NCBI RefSeq assembly: GCF_965638725.1 | Contig: NC_134970.1 | Coordinates: forward strand, 5,337,001-5,401,000 | Direction: 5' to 3' | Length of the DNA: 64,000 nt | DNA from: Aptenodytes patagonicus | Lineage: Eukaryota; Chordata; Aves; Sphenisciformes; Spheniscidae | Shown: in pieces, positions 27,701 to 37,900 of the stretch | How positions within the stretch are numbered: position 1 is the first letter of the stretch | How the letters are laid out: each line of letters starts with the position of its first letter | Made by a program: the position numbers and the translations under genes | Notes under the pieces: model-generated | Database searches by the model: none | What the model was told of the DNA's origin: nothing | Seen by the model: the letters and a program-made list of their open reading frames with translations, nothing else

Positions 27701-29649
27701 GGGCTTGCCTCTTCTTCTGCTGCCTCTGTAAAATAAGATAACAAGAGTTGAAAAAGGAGCCTCGTGGTATTTTGAGAGCCCTTTTCCTCCTTAGTCTCCT
27801 GGGGAAGGTCTTTGCTGGCATCCCTGGAAGAGCAGGGAACCGCAAGATCAGGGAATGGCGAGGGGCTGGAGGAAGGAGGCGAACGTTGCCTGGAGGCTGT
27901 GTCGTGGCTGGAGGGAGGGTGTATTGTGGTGAGAGAGCAGAGCCAAACACACAGCGAGGTAAAGCAGCAAGGGGGAGTGTTTCCCCCTACATTTTGGGGC
28001 TGCTGCGGTGTTTTATGCAGTTTAAAGAGATGGAGGCAAGGTGCAACACAGGCAAAGGAAAAGCATGTGCTGTTTTCTTGGGAAGCTGAGAAGGGGGCCA
28101 CATTTGCATCGCTTGATGAGTATGTTTGTGTCCTCTGGAGAAAAGAGGTGCCAAGAGACACAGTCCCGAGGGTTTTTATTAGTACACTGCATTGTTTCAC
28201 TGTCCCTGATTACCAGAACCACTTGATACGGGGCATGTTCTTCAAAGAGGTACTGGTGATTTTTAGCTGAAAATCAATGGCAGTGCCATGCTTCCTGTTG
28301 CTGTAGTCATCAGTTTTGAAAAATCTAAATCCAAACTTATCATTGAAACTACCTTCCCAATAAAAACAGCATTTCCTTGGCTTTGCCCTGCTCTTGTTGA
28401 AGACAAGCTCCGGTGGATATCTACACTTTTATTTGACCACTTAGATCCTTGTTTGCAATTTGTGGGAAGCTAGGGTGCCTCAGGAAAGTCCTAAAAACCC
28501 CTCTTAGTGCCAGATCCAAATTCTGCTGACTTCAGTGATGCTGCAGAAGGGTCACAAAGACTGAAATTGGCCCCTCATCTTTGTGGTGAAGATAAGCTGA
28601 GCTGCCCTGGGTCGTCCGTGTTGGCTGGCTGGGAGATGACGTTGAACTGTGCTAGCAGTGGCTGAGGTTTAACTCCTAGGGGCTGGACTCTGTTAGGAAG
28701 GATGACATGTTTCTGAGTGTGCTAATTAACCTGGGCTAATGACTGCACAATAAGAACTTGCTGTAGAAAAGGCACTTGCAATTTAAGTCACCAGTTGGTG
28801 GGGGTCAACTTGTGCTTGGAGTGTGTCTACTGGAAGCTGCCTGTTCCTGGATGGTATCAGATAGTTGTAGTCACCCAAACCCCAATGCTTACAGCCTCTT
28901 GGAACAAGGCAGAGCTTTCTCAGGGGTAAAAACTTACTTTCCACAATGGAAGTCCCTGTATTTGCTGCTCTGTGGAACACAGGAGTTTCCAAGTTTCCCC
29001 TGGAGCTCCAAGGAGCATTGAAAGCCTTGAGTAAGGACTCCAAGGAGAGATAAAACTGTGCTCGTGCAGGAAGGCATTTTGGCTACAGGTGGTTCTTCCA
29101 TGTCAAATGCAGGCATTTAGACATTTGTAGCATCGTTGTTTACAATCATCAATTGTAAACAAATAGATCACACGAATGTAGGTGCTCCTGGGGAGGAGAC
29201 GACAACTGAGTAATCACTGCTGAGACATGTGGGGAATGCTTGAGGAGCTGGAGTACTTGGCCGTGTCTTGGAAACTCTTGGGACAAAGTCCTTGGCCTGT
29301 TGCAGCAGGTATGAGAGCCAGGCACATTGGAGCAGTCAGCCTCCTGCAGAGAGCTCAGGCGCAGCGTTGCAAGGGCAAGAGGCCTCCAGGTGTTTGCTCT
29401 TCTTTCCCTGTTTCCCCTCTCGATGCCCTCGGTGACGGGGCTTTGCGCTCTCCTTTCTATTGCAGGCAGTGGCTTCCACGTGACAAAGTCTATCCCCTCG
29501 GCGTGGACGACACAGTGGACAAGTTAAAGATGATGGAAGGACGGAAAACCAGCATCCGCAAGTCTGTGCAGGTGGCATACGACCGAGCCATGATTCACAT
29601 GAGCCGTGTGCGGGGAGATCATCCCTTCCTTACGTCCAGTTACCTGTAA
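8357..29649 (+). CDS. BRPF3: BRPF3, bromodomain and PHD finger-containing protein 3 (12 coding exons)
   Basis: Scaffold subunit of nuclear MYST-family histone acetyltransferase complexes. BRPF3 is known to pair mainly with HBO1/KAT7, together with ING4/5 and MEAF6, and to direct acetylation of histone H3. Coding exons: 8357-9741, 10783-10939, 12420-12551, 14590-14718, 15097-15409, 16531-16797, 16968-17467, 19836-19929, 22367-22464, 24448-24545, 26571-26725, 29466-29649. Phases agree at every junction except the start of the 16968 exon, where one base is missing. The predicted protein is about 1,170 residues; human BRPF3 is about 1,205 from memory. Domains: N-terminal conserved region (1-210), PHD finger (about 213-260), zinc knuckle (about 268-300), second extended PHD (about 324-390), ING/MEAF6-binding region (about 462-560), bromodomain (about 573-675, acetyl-lysine Asn near 648), PWWP (about 1043-1130). 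It is assigned to BRPF3 rather than BRPF1 or BRPF2/BRD1 by its N-terminus [11 protein letters not shown] and its C-terminus ending in SSYL. The ATG at 8357 matches the family start. Confidence 0.96.
10783..10939 (+). CDS. BRPF3: BRPF3 coding exon 2
   Basis: Acceptor CCTTTAG before 10783, donor ACAG|GTACTG after 10939. 157 bases complete the split Arg codon and encode [20 protein letters not shown] through RNAEQ. This is the start of the segment that in BRPF proteins binds ING4/5 and MEAF6. Confidence 0.95.
12420..12551 (+). CDS. BRPF3: BRPF3 coding exon 3
   Basis: Acceptor TCTTACAG, donor GCAG|GTAGGT. 132 bases, phase 0 at both ends, encode a charged helical segment ([20 protein letters not shown] to REKLKREQ) predicted to form a coiled coil. 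Confidence 0.95.
14590..14718 (+). CDS. BRPF3: BRPF3 coding exon 4 (start of bromodomain), GC donor
   Basis: 129 bases, phase 0 at both ends, encode [20 protein letters not shown] through EPVNLNE, including helix Z of the bromodomain. The donor is GAG|GCAAGT, a non-canonical GC 5' splice site with otherwise perfect consensus. No in-frame GT alternative is present. Confidence 0.93.
15097..15409 (+). CDS. BRPF3: BRPF3 coding exon 5 (bromodomain body)
   Basis: Acceptor GTTTAG, donor GATG|GTGAGT. 313 bases encode [20 protein letters not shown] onward, the ZA loop and helices A to C, with the acetyl-lysine anchoring Asn in the RYNAKD motif (codon 15235-15237), then the linker ending FYRFSWED. Confidence 0.95.
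16531..16797 (+). CDS. BRPF3: BRPF3 coding exon 6
   Basis: Acceptor TGATGCAG, donor AAAG|GTGAGA (phase 1). 267 bases encode the helical [20 protein letters not shown] to [17 protein letters not shown] segment, then a low-conservation acidic tail (GDEEGEK). Confidence 0.95.
16968..17467 (+). CDS. BRPF3: BRPF3 coding exon 7, apparent one-base deletion at its 5' end
   Basis: Encodes the proline-rich linker ([35 protein letters not shown], then an Arg/Ser-rich tail). The acceptor is TTTAG or TTTAGCAG (a tandem NAGNAG site, exon start 16965 or 16968). The phase inherited from the previous exon reads DDAKP and then runs out of frame at 16979-16982, where four C are present but five are needed; reading on as given meets a stop at 17087-17089. 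The conserved frame from 16984 onward is clear. An acceptor at AAG|CCCC (start 16979) would restore the frame but drops conserved residues and has a poor pyrimidine tract. Donor GAGAG|GTAATT. Confidence 0.85.
19836..19929 (+). CDS. BRPF3: BRPF3 coding exon 8
   Basis: Acceptor CTCGGCAG, donor TGCAG|GTTAGT. 94 bases, phase 1 in and 2 out, encode [20 protein letters not shown] to FEAC, matching the [16 protein letters not shown] segment of BRPF3. Confidence 0.94.
21540..21690 (+). repeat. MIR/CORE-SINE-like fragment
   Basis: CCATTTCCCCATCTGTAAG followed at about 100 bases by TAGTACTTTGAAGATGGAAA and GTGCGATGTAAGTGCTTA matches the body and tail of MIR-type amniote SINEs as remembered. It is heavily diverged, so it is an old insertion. 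Confidence 0.65.
22367..22464 (+). CDS. BRPF3: BRPF3 coding exon 9
   Basis: Acceptor TTTCGAACAG, donor CTCAG|GTGAGA. 98 bases encode [20 protein letters not shown] then [14 protein letters not shown], a basic linker conserved in the family. Confidence 0.95.
24448..24545 (+). CDS. BRPF3: BRPF3 coding exon 10 (start of PWWP domain)
   Basis: Acceptor CCCTTAG, donor CCTTG|GTAAGT. 98 bases encode [20 protein letters not shown] then [13 protein letters not shown]. The PSYP sequence occupies the PWWP signature position, which in the family contributes to H3K36me3 and DNA recognition. Confidence 0.95.
26075..26165 (+). repeat. Ancient amniote interspersed repeat fragment
   Basis: GGGCCTGATTCTGATCT then CAGCATAAATCTGAGCAATG then GAGGTCAACTGAATTGCACC resembles a widespread reptile/bird repeat (gtgtaaatccggagtaactc... 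gaagtcaatggagt... type). Recognised from memory of the pattern; the family name is uncertain. Confidence 0.5.
26571..26725 (+). CDS. BRPF3: BRPF3 coding exon 11 (PWWP domain)
   Basis: Acceptor GTCACTAG, donor CCTG|GTGAGT. 155 bases encode [20 protein letters not shown] through [16 protein letters not shown], the central strands of the PWWP fold, ending mid-codon in Trp. Confidence 0.95.
28511..28575 (-). repeat. Possible second copy of the same ancient repeat
   Basis: CCAAATTCTGCTGACTTCAG followed by a degenerate stretch and GAAATTGGCCCC looks like the reverse orientation of the repeat seen at 26075-26165. Short and diverged. Confidence 0.35.
29466..29649 (+). CDS. BRPF3: BRPF3 last coding exon
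   Basis: Acceptor CTATTGCAG. Encodes [20 protein letters not shown] through [17 protein letters not shown], ending TSSYL with TAA at 29647-29649. It completes the PWWP domain and its C-terminal helices and matches the exact BRPF3 C-terminus. Confidence 0.96.
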
Positions 29650-31239
29650 GGGGTCGGGGTGGCCGGTCCTTCTTTTCCTCCAGACCCCGTGCTCGCTGCG
29701 TCGGCAGAGCGGACCGTCTCGTGCACTGACTGGCCGGGGGATGCTGTTCCCAGCAGCTGTCAGCACTCCTCGAAGTACCCTGAAATGTGCCAAAAAGCCT
29801 GTCCAGCTTCTTTCTGAATGTGTCTCGCTGAAGGGCTGGCAGGAGATGAAACGTATAGTCTACAGGGCCAGGAGTAAGGTAGTTAGGAAAAGCTGCCAGG
29901 TGACGGGAGCCAAGGTGAGCTGATGCAGTGAGCAGAGCGCAGCACTCCGATGTTCGGACCTCATGCACCCTCCCTCGCCCCTGCCTCCCCCGTGCCGCTG
30001 GGGTTTTTAAGTCGTCAGCCAGCCCCGAGTAATTCCCGGGAACCCGTCACCACTGGAACCGAACCAGGATCCTTTACGGAAATCCCAACTGGACTTTCTT
30101 GTGCCAAATTTACCCTAACCATCATTGGCCTTTTTATTTTTTTAAATGGCATTGATTGTCCCATCACGTTAAAAAAAAGAAAATCGTAGCTGGGAGTTCG
30201 CGTTACGATTTTCCTGCCTACGTACATAGTGTTTTCATGTTAGATTTCTCTCATGGCATTTAGAAAAGCTTGAGATATTTTGGTAACCTTCCCCTCTGCC
30301 GCACACACTTACATGCACAGATGCACAGAGCTTTAAATACGAAAAGCAAATTACCTGTTTTTTGTGTGTGTGTGTATGTCCTAGAAATTTATTTGGTAGT
30401 TTCACATTTAAATTCTGATTTCTGTGACTGTGCTTGTTCCAGTAACATTTCATATCATGGTTTAGTACAGTACTGAGTCTAAGCAAAGATAACTTCCTTT
30501 TTTTAAGAAGCAAAACTAATTTTGGAGGTGTCTAGGAGCTGGAGCAGCTTTGCAGGCACTGAGGTTGATCAGGGTTGGAGGGAGATACATCTTTTGTGTT
30601 GGTTTATGCACATTTGGTGTAAGGCTCCTCTTCCTTTCTTCCCTTTTTTTCTGTCTCTCTAATGTTTTCCTCTGGCTCGGTTTGGGTTGAAACCAAGCAC
30701 TAACTAGAGCACACGACCATTTTGCCTTTTCGCCTTCTCCCACACACGCATATCCTTTCCCGGGTGTGTGGGTCTCCAGCGCTGTCATCCACGAAAACCC
30801 AACTAAACCCAGCTCTGCAGACAATCCCTGGTTTTTTGGGTTTGCATTGCAAAAACGGGGGCAACTGATGTTTGGAAACTTGATGACAAAACCTTTTCTA
30901 TTAGCCAAGGACTTTATGATTTCTCTGATCTCTTCTGTTGTGTATCCCTTTTTGCTTTCCCATTTTAAGAACCAAAGGTGCAGGGCAAGATTGTAGATTG
31001 AATATCATCATTTCACTTTTTAACTCAATATTTTTTTATTATTTTAACTTTTTCATACTGAAGAGAATGTGGGGTCAAAATAATAATAATTAATAATAAT
31101 AATGAATAGTGGGGAGTAATCACTGCCATTTCTACTTGGTCTACTTTTTTAAAATACCACTTCTTATACATTGGGACATGGAACCACACTTTAGGGAAGA
31201 TTCCTGTAACATATGGAGATGGGGCATAGGATTTTGTAA

Positions 31240-31264
31240 AAATAATAATAATAATAATAATAAT
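31240..31264 (+). repeat. (AAT)n microsatellite in the BRPF3 3' UTR
   Basis: About eight perfect AAT units. A second interrupted TAA/AAT tract lies at 31078-31103. Confidence 0.95.
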
Positions 31265-31295
31265 GCCTATGGAGTGTGGCTAGGGAAGGATGTTG

Positions 31296-31303
31296 TGTAT
31301 ATA
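31296..31303 (+). promoter_or_regulatory. Candidate Pumilio response element in the 3' UTR
   Basis: TGTATATA is an exact match to the UGUANAUA consensus of PUF-family proteins, in an AT-rich 3' UTR on the sense strand. An eight-base motif in AT-rich DNA can occur by chance. Confidence 0.3.
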
Positions 31304-31772
31304 GTTGTAAGATACTGTTCTAAATTATTTAGACCTATTGTCACCATTCTTGAAGTCCTCAGTTGTGTTGCTGGGTCTTTTATATGCACACAGTGTAATT
31401 TATTTAAAGGAACATACACTTTTCCAGGTGGTAGCTCAGCTGTGGACTTGTGACCTGTGTATATGTTTTAAGATCTTGGGATTTGGGGTTTTTGGGTTTG
31501 GTTTGGTTTGGTTTTGTTTTTAAATGACATTTTAGAATTTGAATTGGCTAATATCCTGCTGTTGCTACGGGACCTAAACGTTACTGTCAGTCTGCTGTAA
31601 AGCACAGATCGCTCTATTTATTGTAGAAAGTGAGTTTATTTGCTTTCTAGAATTGTTTATATCAGATGGTATAAGAGAGGTAATAAGAAAATCTATGCTT
31701 GTAAAGAAAAAAAAAAAGGCTAATTTTACCTACTATAATCTGACTGTCTGAGACTATATTTTCTCTCTGAGA

Positions 31773-31778
31773 AATAAA
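31773..31778 (+). terminator. BRPF3: BRPF3 polyadenylation signal
   Basis: Canonical AATAAA about 2.1 kb past the stop codon, followed by T- and GT-containing sequence. It is the last good signal before composition changes to GC-rich intergenic DNA. Confidence 0.65.
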
Positions 31779-31844
31779 TGTTCTAACGTATAAAAAAAAG
31801 TAAGAGTCCTTCCTTGCTAGTGTGGTCCTGAGGTCCAGGACATC

Positions 31845-31915
31845 ACTTACCGTGATGGTGTTTATTCGTCCCAGTCGTCCCAGATGCGGGCGTAAAGCGG
31901 TTGCAAAGAGCAGTG
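31845..31915 (-). pseudogene. Decayed copy of a TAFA5-like exon end
   Basis: Positions 31845-31879 match 39814-39848 (the last coding bases of TAFA5-like exon 3 plus its splice donor) at 32 of 35 bases. On the minus strand the copy reads LGRINTIT followed directly by a consensus donor, against LGRIKTIT in the real gene, in the same frame relative to the donor. Farther 5', only scattered similarity remains (GCTCT, AACCGCT), and none of the exon's cysteines is preserved, so it is not a working exon of this family. It lies just beyond the BRPF3 3' end on the opposite strand. It may be a remnant of a local exon duplication. Confidence 0.5.
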
Positions 31916-31929
31916 TTAGGGAAGGGACG

Positions 31930-34900
31930 TGCGGAGGAATTCCTTGTGCTGCCTTGAACATCTCCCGGAGGTGAGTTTGCTCCCTGTGCAACGGGTAACA
32001 GGGTTGGGTGCTGCAGGATGGGATCCCACCTGGCTCCGTGCACGGCAGCCCTCTGGCCAGGGGGTGGCTGAGAGCCCCAAAGGGATGGGAATTGGGAATT
32101 TGGGGCTTGAATCCCGTCTAGTGATGCTCGTGGTGGGCCGGGGGCTCCTGCGATGCCAGGCCAAGGGCAGTGGGATTTGCCAGCAGATGGAGACAGGAGC
32201 CGAGCCGTGTGGATGCAGCAGGGCCGGACTCTGCAGCCGGGCTGGTCCCTGGCTCCTGGCTGGGGAGGGTTTCTCATAGCAGGGCTCTTGTGTTGTCTCT
32301 CTTCCCTAAGATGCATTTCCCTCCCTGCACAGGTTCGCGTTGCCGCAAGCGGTGGTGCATCATCAGGACCCCTTCGCTGTCCGGCCCCTCTCTGCAGACC
32401 CCGGGTTTCGCTGGAGGCTGCTGCTCTCCGAGGATGCAGGTATCGTTCCCGTTTGCCACGAGCATGAAGCCCTTCTGGAGCCAGAGGCACAGACCCACCG
32501 CCGTGATGCAAAACCCTGCAGGAGCCAGGGGACACTTTTCCCTTCCTTTCTCCCACCCCGTTGTCAGCCTGAGTGCCCCAAATTCTGCAGGGGAGAGATA
32601 CAGTCACCTGCTTCGAGGCCTCATCCTGGCTCTCGCCTCCTTGCCCAGCCTCTCTGCCTGCCTTGCCGGCACGTCCTCTGCCTCCCGGGCTCAGATAATT
32701 GTCAGCCTGATCCATGAAAAGCCCCCGTTTCTGATAATCTCCCGTCCCCAGCGGCCGCCGCGCTATCATGGTCTCTGACCCTCATCTCCAGCTGATATTG
32801 AAATACCGAGTAATTAAATTCCTGTTTGCTCCCTAATAGGTTTGTCCTTTCGGATGCTTCTGCCTTTAATTTGAACACAAGGCTGCCACGGGTCTCTCCA
32901 GCACCGGTTTGCAAAGCTGGGTTTGTCTTGCCTGGATCCAGCCCCGGCAGCAGCATCTGCGGGAGCTGCTGAGATCCGCTGTCCCTCCAGAGCTGGTGCA
33001 ACAGCATCTCCTGGGGCTGCCACCGACGGGACCTTTGCCTGAAACCAGTAATTAATTTGCAGATTTGCAAGCAAAACTTTCTAGCGGAGAAGTTTAATTT
33101 CCCCTTGATTACGTGGTGTGTGTTGCTTGGTGTCGTCAATGCTTCAGGTGCAGCCACCAGCCTTGCCCCATCCGTTTCTCTGTGTTTCTTTTCGGAGTCG
33201 CAAAAAACGGAAGAAACAAAGTCAATGAAAACAAGAAGATCCCCTGGCTCGGCTCGGCACGCTGGCAGGGTAAGGACACGGCTCTTTATCCGGCGTTGGG
33301 GCGATGCTGAATGCTGGCAGATTCTGATCAAGGGGAGGGGAAGTTCGCTGGATTTCTGCAACCATTCCGAATTTTCTGAATTTTGTTTTTCTGTCGAGGT
33401 GCCGGGTGCAGGGATGGCAAATAATGGCCAAGAACGAGTCACGTCCCAGACCCAGAGCGGGGTCTTGTTTGTGGACGTGCCTTTCAAAAAACCTCCCACA
33501 GGAGACCGAAATGCAAGAGCAGGGTGGACCGTGCCCCTCCGGCCGCTGCAGCGCTGGCTCGGGGGGTGCCGGGGGGGGGTGCAGGGGTCGTGCCCAGCCC
33601 TGGGCAGCCACAGGTAGGTGCTCACACACGTGCATTGATTTGTGGGATGGGTCTCCTTAGGGCAAGTGCTGCTTCCACACCCACAGAGGATGAGTTTTTT
33701 CCCATCACATGTACTGACTACACACCCACAGCCATAGGTACATCCAGGGGACAGCTCTCCCTGCGTGCTAATTATAATTGTCTGTAAGTATAATTAGCAC
33801 TTTCTATATAGACATAGCATATATATGCAATGCAAATATGCTCCAGGAGAAAACGGGGGCAGTTTTCTCCTCTGTGTGTGACTCAGCCAGACCCTCGGGG
33901 GGTCCAAGTCCTCCCCTTTGGTGAGGACAGGGGAGTTTACACCGGGTGCTGTGCATGGGTTTGGCCTCGGGCTTTTCTGTGCAAGAAAAAGCGAAGGGAG
34001 GGAGGGAAGGAGCAGCATGGAGCCAGCTCCTTGGAGGCAGATGGATAGCAGGTGACAAAACCTAATGGTGCCACCGTGCTGAGGATTAATCCTCTCCTGC
34101 TCCAGCCTCCCAAAATAGCCCTGGCTCGCTGGTTTGTGCGTTGCAGGATGTGTCCGGGATCGGCAGCCCCTGGAGCTGGGGTCTCCACGCTGCCCCGTGT
34201 GAGGAGAGGGGGAGTAACGGGTGGGTAACACGTGCTTCAGTGCTCGGAGGGCTGGAGCTTGGGCAGCAGCTAGGAGGAAAGCCATGAACCAGGTATTTTT
34301 ATTTTTCTTCCTTGCAGCAGTAGACATGAGCAGCCCGTGTCCTCGGAGCAAGCCAGGGCCCCTTTGCAGCTCAGGATGGGAGTCCGATCCTGGGAAGGAC
34401 GGAGATGGGGAAGAAAGGCAGCCTGGATGGACAGGACGAGCAGATAAAGGTGAGGATGAGGAGGGAGGGGCAGGCGAGGGAGTCGGGGCTCTCCTTCCAG
34501 CGTGTGATTAGTTTTTCTTTAGTGTTCCTCAGCGTTTGATGGATGATGCTCCGCTGTGAAACGCGCTGTAATTACTCAGCGGGACAGCAAGGGATTCATC
34601 AGTGGTGATCAATATTCACAGCATCCATCACGCCTGCGGGCAGCCCGACCCGCTGCGCACGCAGGCTCTGGCACAGACCCACAACCCGAAACGCCGTGTG
34701 TGTCCCCGTAGACCCCCAACCCCGTCCCAACCCTTGGGTGCCATTTGGGGCGAAGCCGTGTAGACCCACAGCAGTCCGGGACCATGCACAGGATTTGCAA
34801 GAAGCCGCTAATGATGGTGCAAATGTTTTTGGCATGCGTTGGCGTGTGCGCACTCGTGTACAGGTGCATAAAAAAGGGAAACATTAAAATTTCCAGCATT

Positions 34901-37900
34901 CTCCTCTTTCACGACCTGGATCCCTTTTTCTCCCAACACTTCACAGCTCCTCTCCGGAGCTTGCACCCAATTCCCAGGGCCTGGGAATGAGCATCTCTTG
35001 GCACCTCCCGTGGGAAAAACACCCTGCAACAGCCACACCGTCGGCTCCCGGGCGGCATCGGGCGTGTGGGAAGTCGGCAAGGAGCCGGCTCCAAAATGCA
35101 GTTACTTGCTTTTCCCAAGTGTAGTTTTAGTGCCCTCGAGGCCGCGGTCCCTGATTGAGGGATGCACTGATGTAACGCTGGTGTTAAGCTGACACTGTCA
35201 AGTAATTGAAGTCCTGCATTTATTGTAGCCTGGTTTAGGAAAGGGAAAAGGGATTTATTTTTCCTGAGCATGCCTGGAATTTTTATTCCCCCTTATTTAT
35301 TTACTACATTCTGTGGAAATGGTTATAAGTAATTTTTTTTTTATTATTTTTTTTTAATTTTTTTTTTTTAGTGCAGACGTTTTGCAGTGTTTGCAGATCA
35401 GGAGCACTTCAGGGCGTGCCAAGCGGGAGGTGAAGCTGACAACAAACACGGAGCTCGGGCCTCGCTCCCTGCCGAGGGAAATTCAAAAGGAGCACGGGGC
35501 CGGGCCGGGGAAGGGGCTTGTGAAAAATCTCCACAACCAGCAGGTGTTTTCCTTAAAGAAGAGCCCAGGTTTTGCTCCGATCGGAGCCTTTTTGATAATG
35601 GTGATAACTGTACTGTTTGGCATCCTTGCTGCCAGTAGGGCGATGCCTAGGTGATGCCGGGGCGATGCCAGAGTGAATCCGTTGGGATTTGGCTGCTTCC
35701 CGGCAGGAAACCTCCCTTCACCCGTGGTCTTGACCCAGCAAGGAGAAGCCGAGGCTGTAAAACGCATGTTGGGATTTGGTGAGGCTTTCAGCGATGCACC
35801 AGAGTTACAGGAGTAACCAAACTGGGGGGATGGACTGACAGACGAAGGGAGGAAGGATGGACGGGCGGCGGTAGAAACCGATGCCTCTCGCAGCGCTCGC
35901 ATGGACGGGGAAACTGGATTTTCTCTCCAGTTTATTGACTTCATTCTTGGCACCGTCCTGATCCCCTCCTCTCTTCCCACCCGTGGGCATTTTCTTAAAA
36001 GAATTCCTCCAGTAAAAAAAATACACAGAAAACGAGAAAAACCCCACCCAGTTCATTCTGAAAAGCGCAATATTAAATTTTAAATCCTAATTTTCTGGCT
36101 TATCAGGTCCCTGGCTGGCTGGAGCAAACAACCAGACAACGAAAAGCAGCGCTTCAATAACAGAGCGGTGAGCGGCTGCCCTTCTCCCACGCCGCCATCC
36201 ATCAGAGAGCGTTTTGTGGAAAAGAAAGGAAGGAACCAGAGTAAGACATTGTCGATGGATCGATAGCGCTGGAGATAAATGATGGAGCTTTGCCTGGGGA
36301 TTTATGGAGACCGTTGGCCAGAGACGTGCCCCGCGTTTGCTGGGGCGGGCGGCGATGCATCCTGGGACCGGTGCATGGCACATCTTTTGCCCTGGTTTTT
36401 ATTTCGGCTACGTCAGGTTTCCTGCCCATCGGCCAGGTTTGATCAACCCTCCTTAGAGCAGAATTAATATCCCCTGCAGACGGTACGGGTTGCATGGAGT
36501 CAGGCTCCACTTTGCAAGGCGATGGAGCCGCGCAGCCCCACAAGCTGCAGCGCTGTGACCCCGGTGCTAAGCCGCAGAGCCCTGCAGGCTGGGGAAACCC
36601 GGCTCACTGCACACCCCTGCGGCTACAGCACACGCCGGGCATTTCCACGGGCACCGAGACCCCCCCGACGTCAGGGAAAAGCCGAGATGGCTGCTAACGC
36701 CGCCAAGCTGTCCTGGGAGCTTTTGTGGGGATGCTGGTGAAGAATTTGTATTGTAGTTCACGTGTTTTAACTCTGCCTGTTCACTTCGACACTGATCAGA
36801 AAAGAAATGAGATTGTCACGCTAATATATTTTAATTAGTCCATTAGCATTGCTAAATAAAATAAATTTTGTAGGCAGCCGCGCTTGCTGAAGCGTGAACT
36901 TTCATTTCTCATTCTTGGGGCTGCGCAAAATTATTTCTTCTGCCTTCCGAGGAAATTTTAAGCTGCTTCTCGTCGCCCGACCCCGGCTCCTTCTGCAGGA
37001 CCCGCTCCCTCTGCCGCGGGGGTCCCGGGAGGCTGCGCGCGGGCTGGGGATGCGGCACGGAGCGAGGGCGAAGGTTTGGGAAGAGGCTCTGTGGAGACCG
37101 GGTTAGGGGAGCCGGCAGGTAATTAATTGAGTGGGATGGATGGTGGGGTGATGGGTGGTAGGAAAAGGGTATTTAGACTTCGGGGATCAGCTGACTTAAA
37201 AGAAAGCCTTGTCTCTACCTCCAGGTGAATTTAAATTAAAGGGAACAGCGTGAGGAGCTGGAATATGAATCGAGGCAGACCTGTAAGTCTGATCCCAGCC
37301 GTCGGCTGCGGCCGAGGCTCCGGGGAGCCGGCGGAGCTGCGGGAGCGGTTGGCCACAGCCACGGAGGAGGCGAGGGAGCACCAACCTGGCCCCAAGGCTG
37401 CAAAAAGCACAAGAAAGCACAGGTCTGTCCCGCGGGTGACTGCTCCGGGCACCCGTCCCGCCGCTCCTCTGGTGCTGCCCAGCTCTGGGCACCAGCCCGG
37501 GATGCTCCAGCCCCCTCGCTGCCTCGCTGGCAGTCTTGCTGGAGCTGTTGCACTGCAATTTTAATGCCGTAGTGTTTTAAAGCAAAAATAAGCTCCCCAT
37601 CAGCATTCCTACCCTCTCCCCAAGGGCAGCTGGTTTGACGGGCCAAAAAAAAATGATTTCCCAAGACCCTGCACCCTTGGCTGTCACCCGCTGTGGCATC
37701 CCCAGGGACTCGGGTGCTTCCCCCTGTTGCTGCAATCCGCCCTGACCCTCCGCTGTACAATGCCTTGTGCTGTCATTTGGAGAGTTATTTTGGGGACTGA
37801 AAAAAGAAGAAAAAAATTAGCTAAAAGTCTTACTGTCAGTGTTTCAAACCTTTATACACCTTAATTTGGAGTCCTATAACTAGGAAGATTTTACGGTGCA

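Larger units (their letters stand above)
17468..29465 (+). other. BRPF3: Longer BRPF3 introns 17468-19835, 19930-22366, 22465-24447, 24546-26570, 26726-29465
   Basis: These introns are mixed composition with no recognised additional exons. They hold old SINE-like fragments (21540-21690, 26075-26165, 28511-28575). Open frames inside them are short and have no domain signal. The five intervals are interrupted by the exons listed separately. Confidence 0.6.
29650..31795 (+). other. BRPF3: BRPF3 3' UTR
   Basis: AT-rich, non-coding DNA from the stop codon to a probable cleavage site just after the AATAAA at 31773-31778. It contains a GT repeat (30363-30376), a TAA-rich tract (31078-31103), an (AAT)n microsatellite (31240-31264) and a consensus Pumilio-type element TGTATATA at 31296-31303. 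Confidence 0.75.

Noticed and set aside
29650-29925. Conserved-looking open frames just after the BRPF3 stop
   Set aside because: The stop is at the exact BRPF3 C-terminus (SSYL) and the downstream frames are short; this is 3' UTR.
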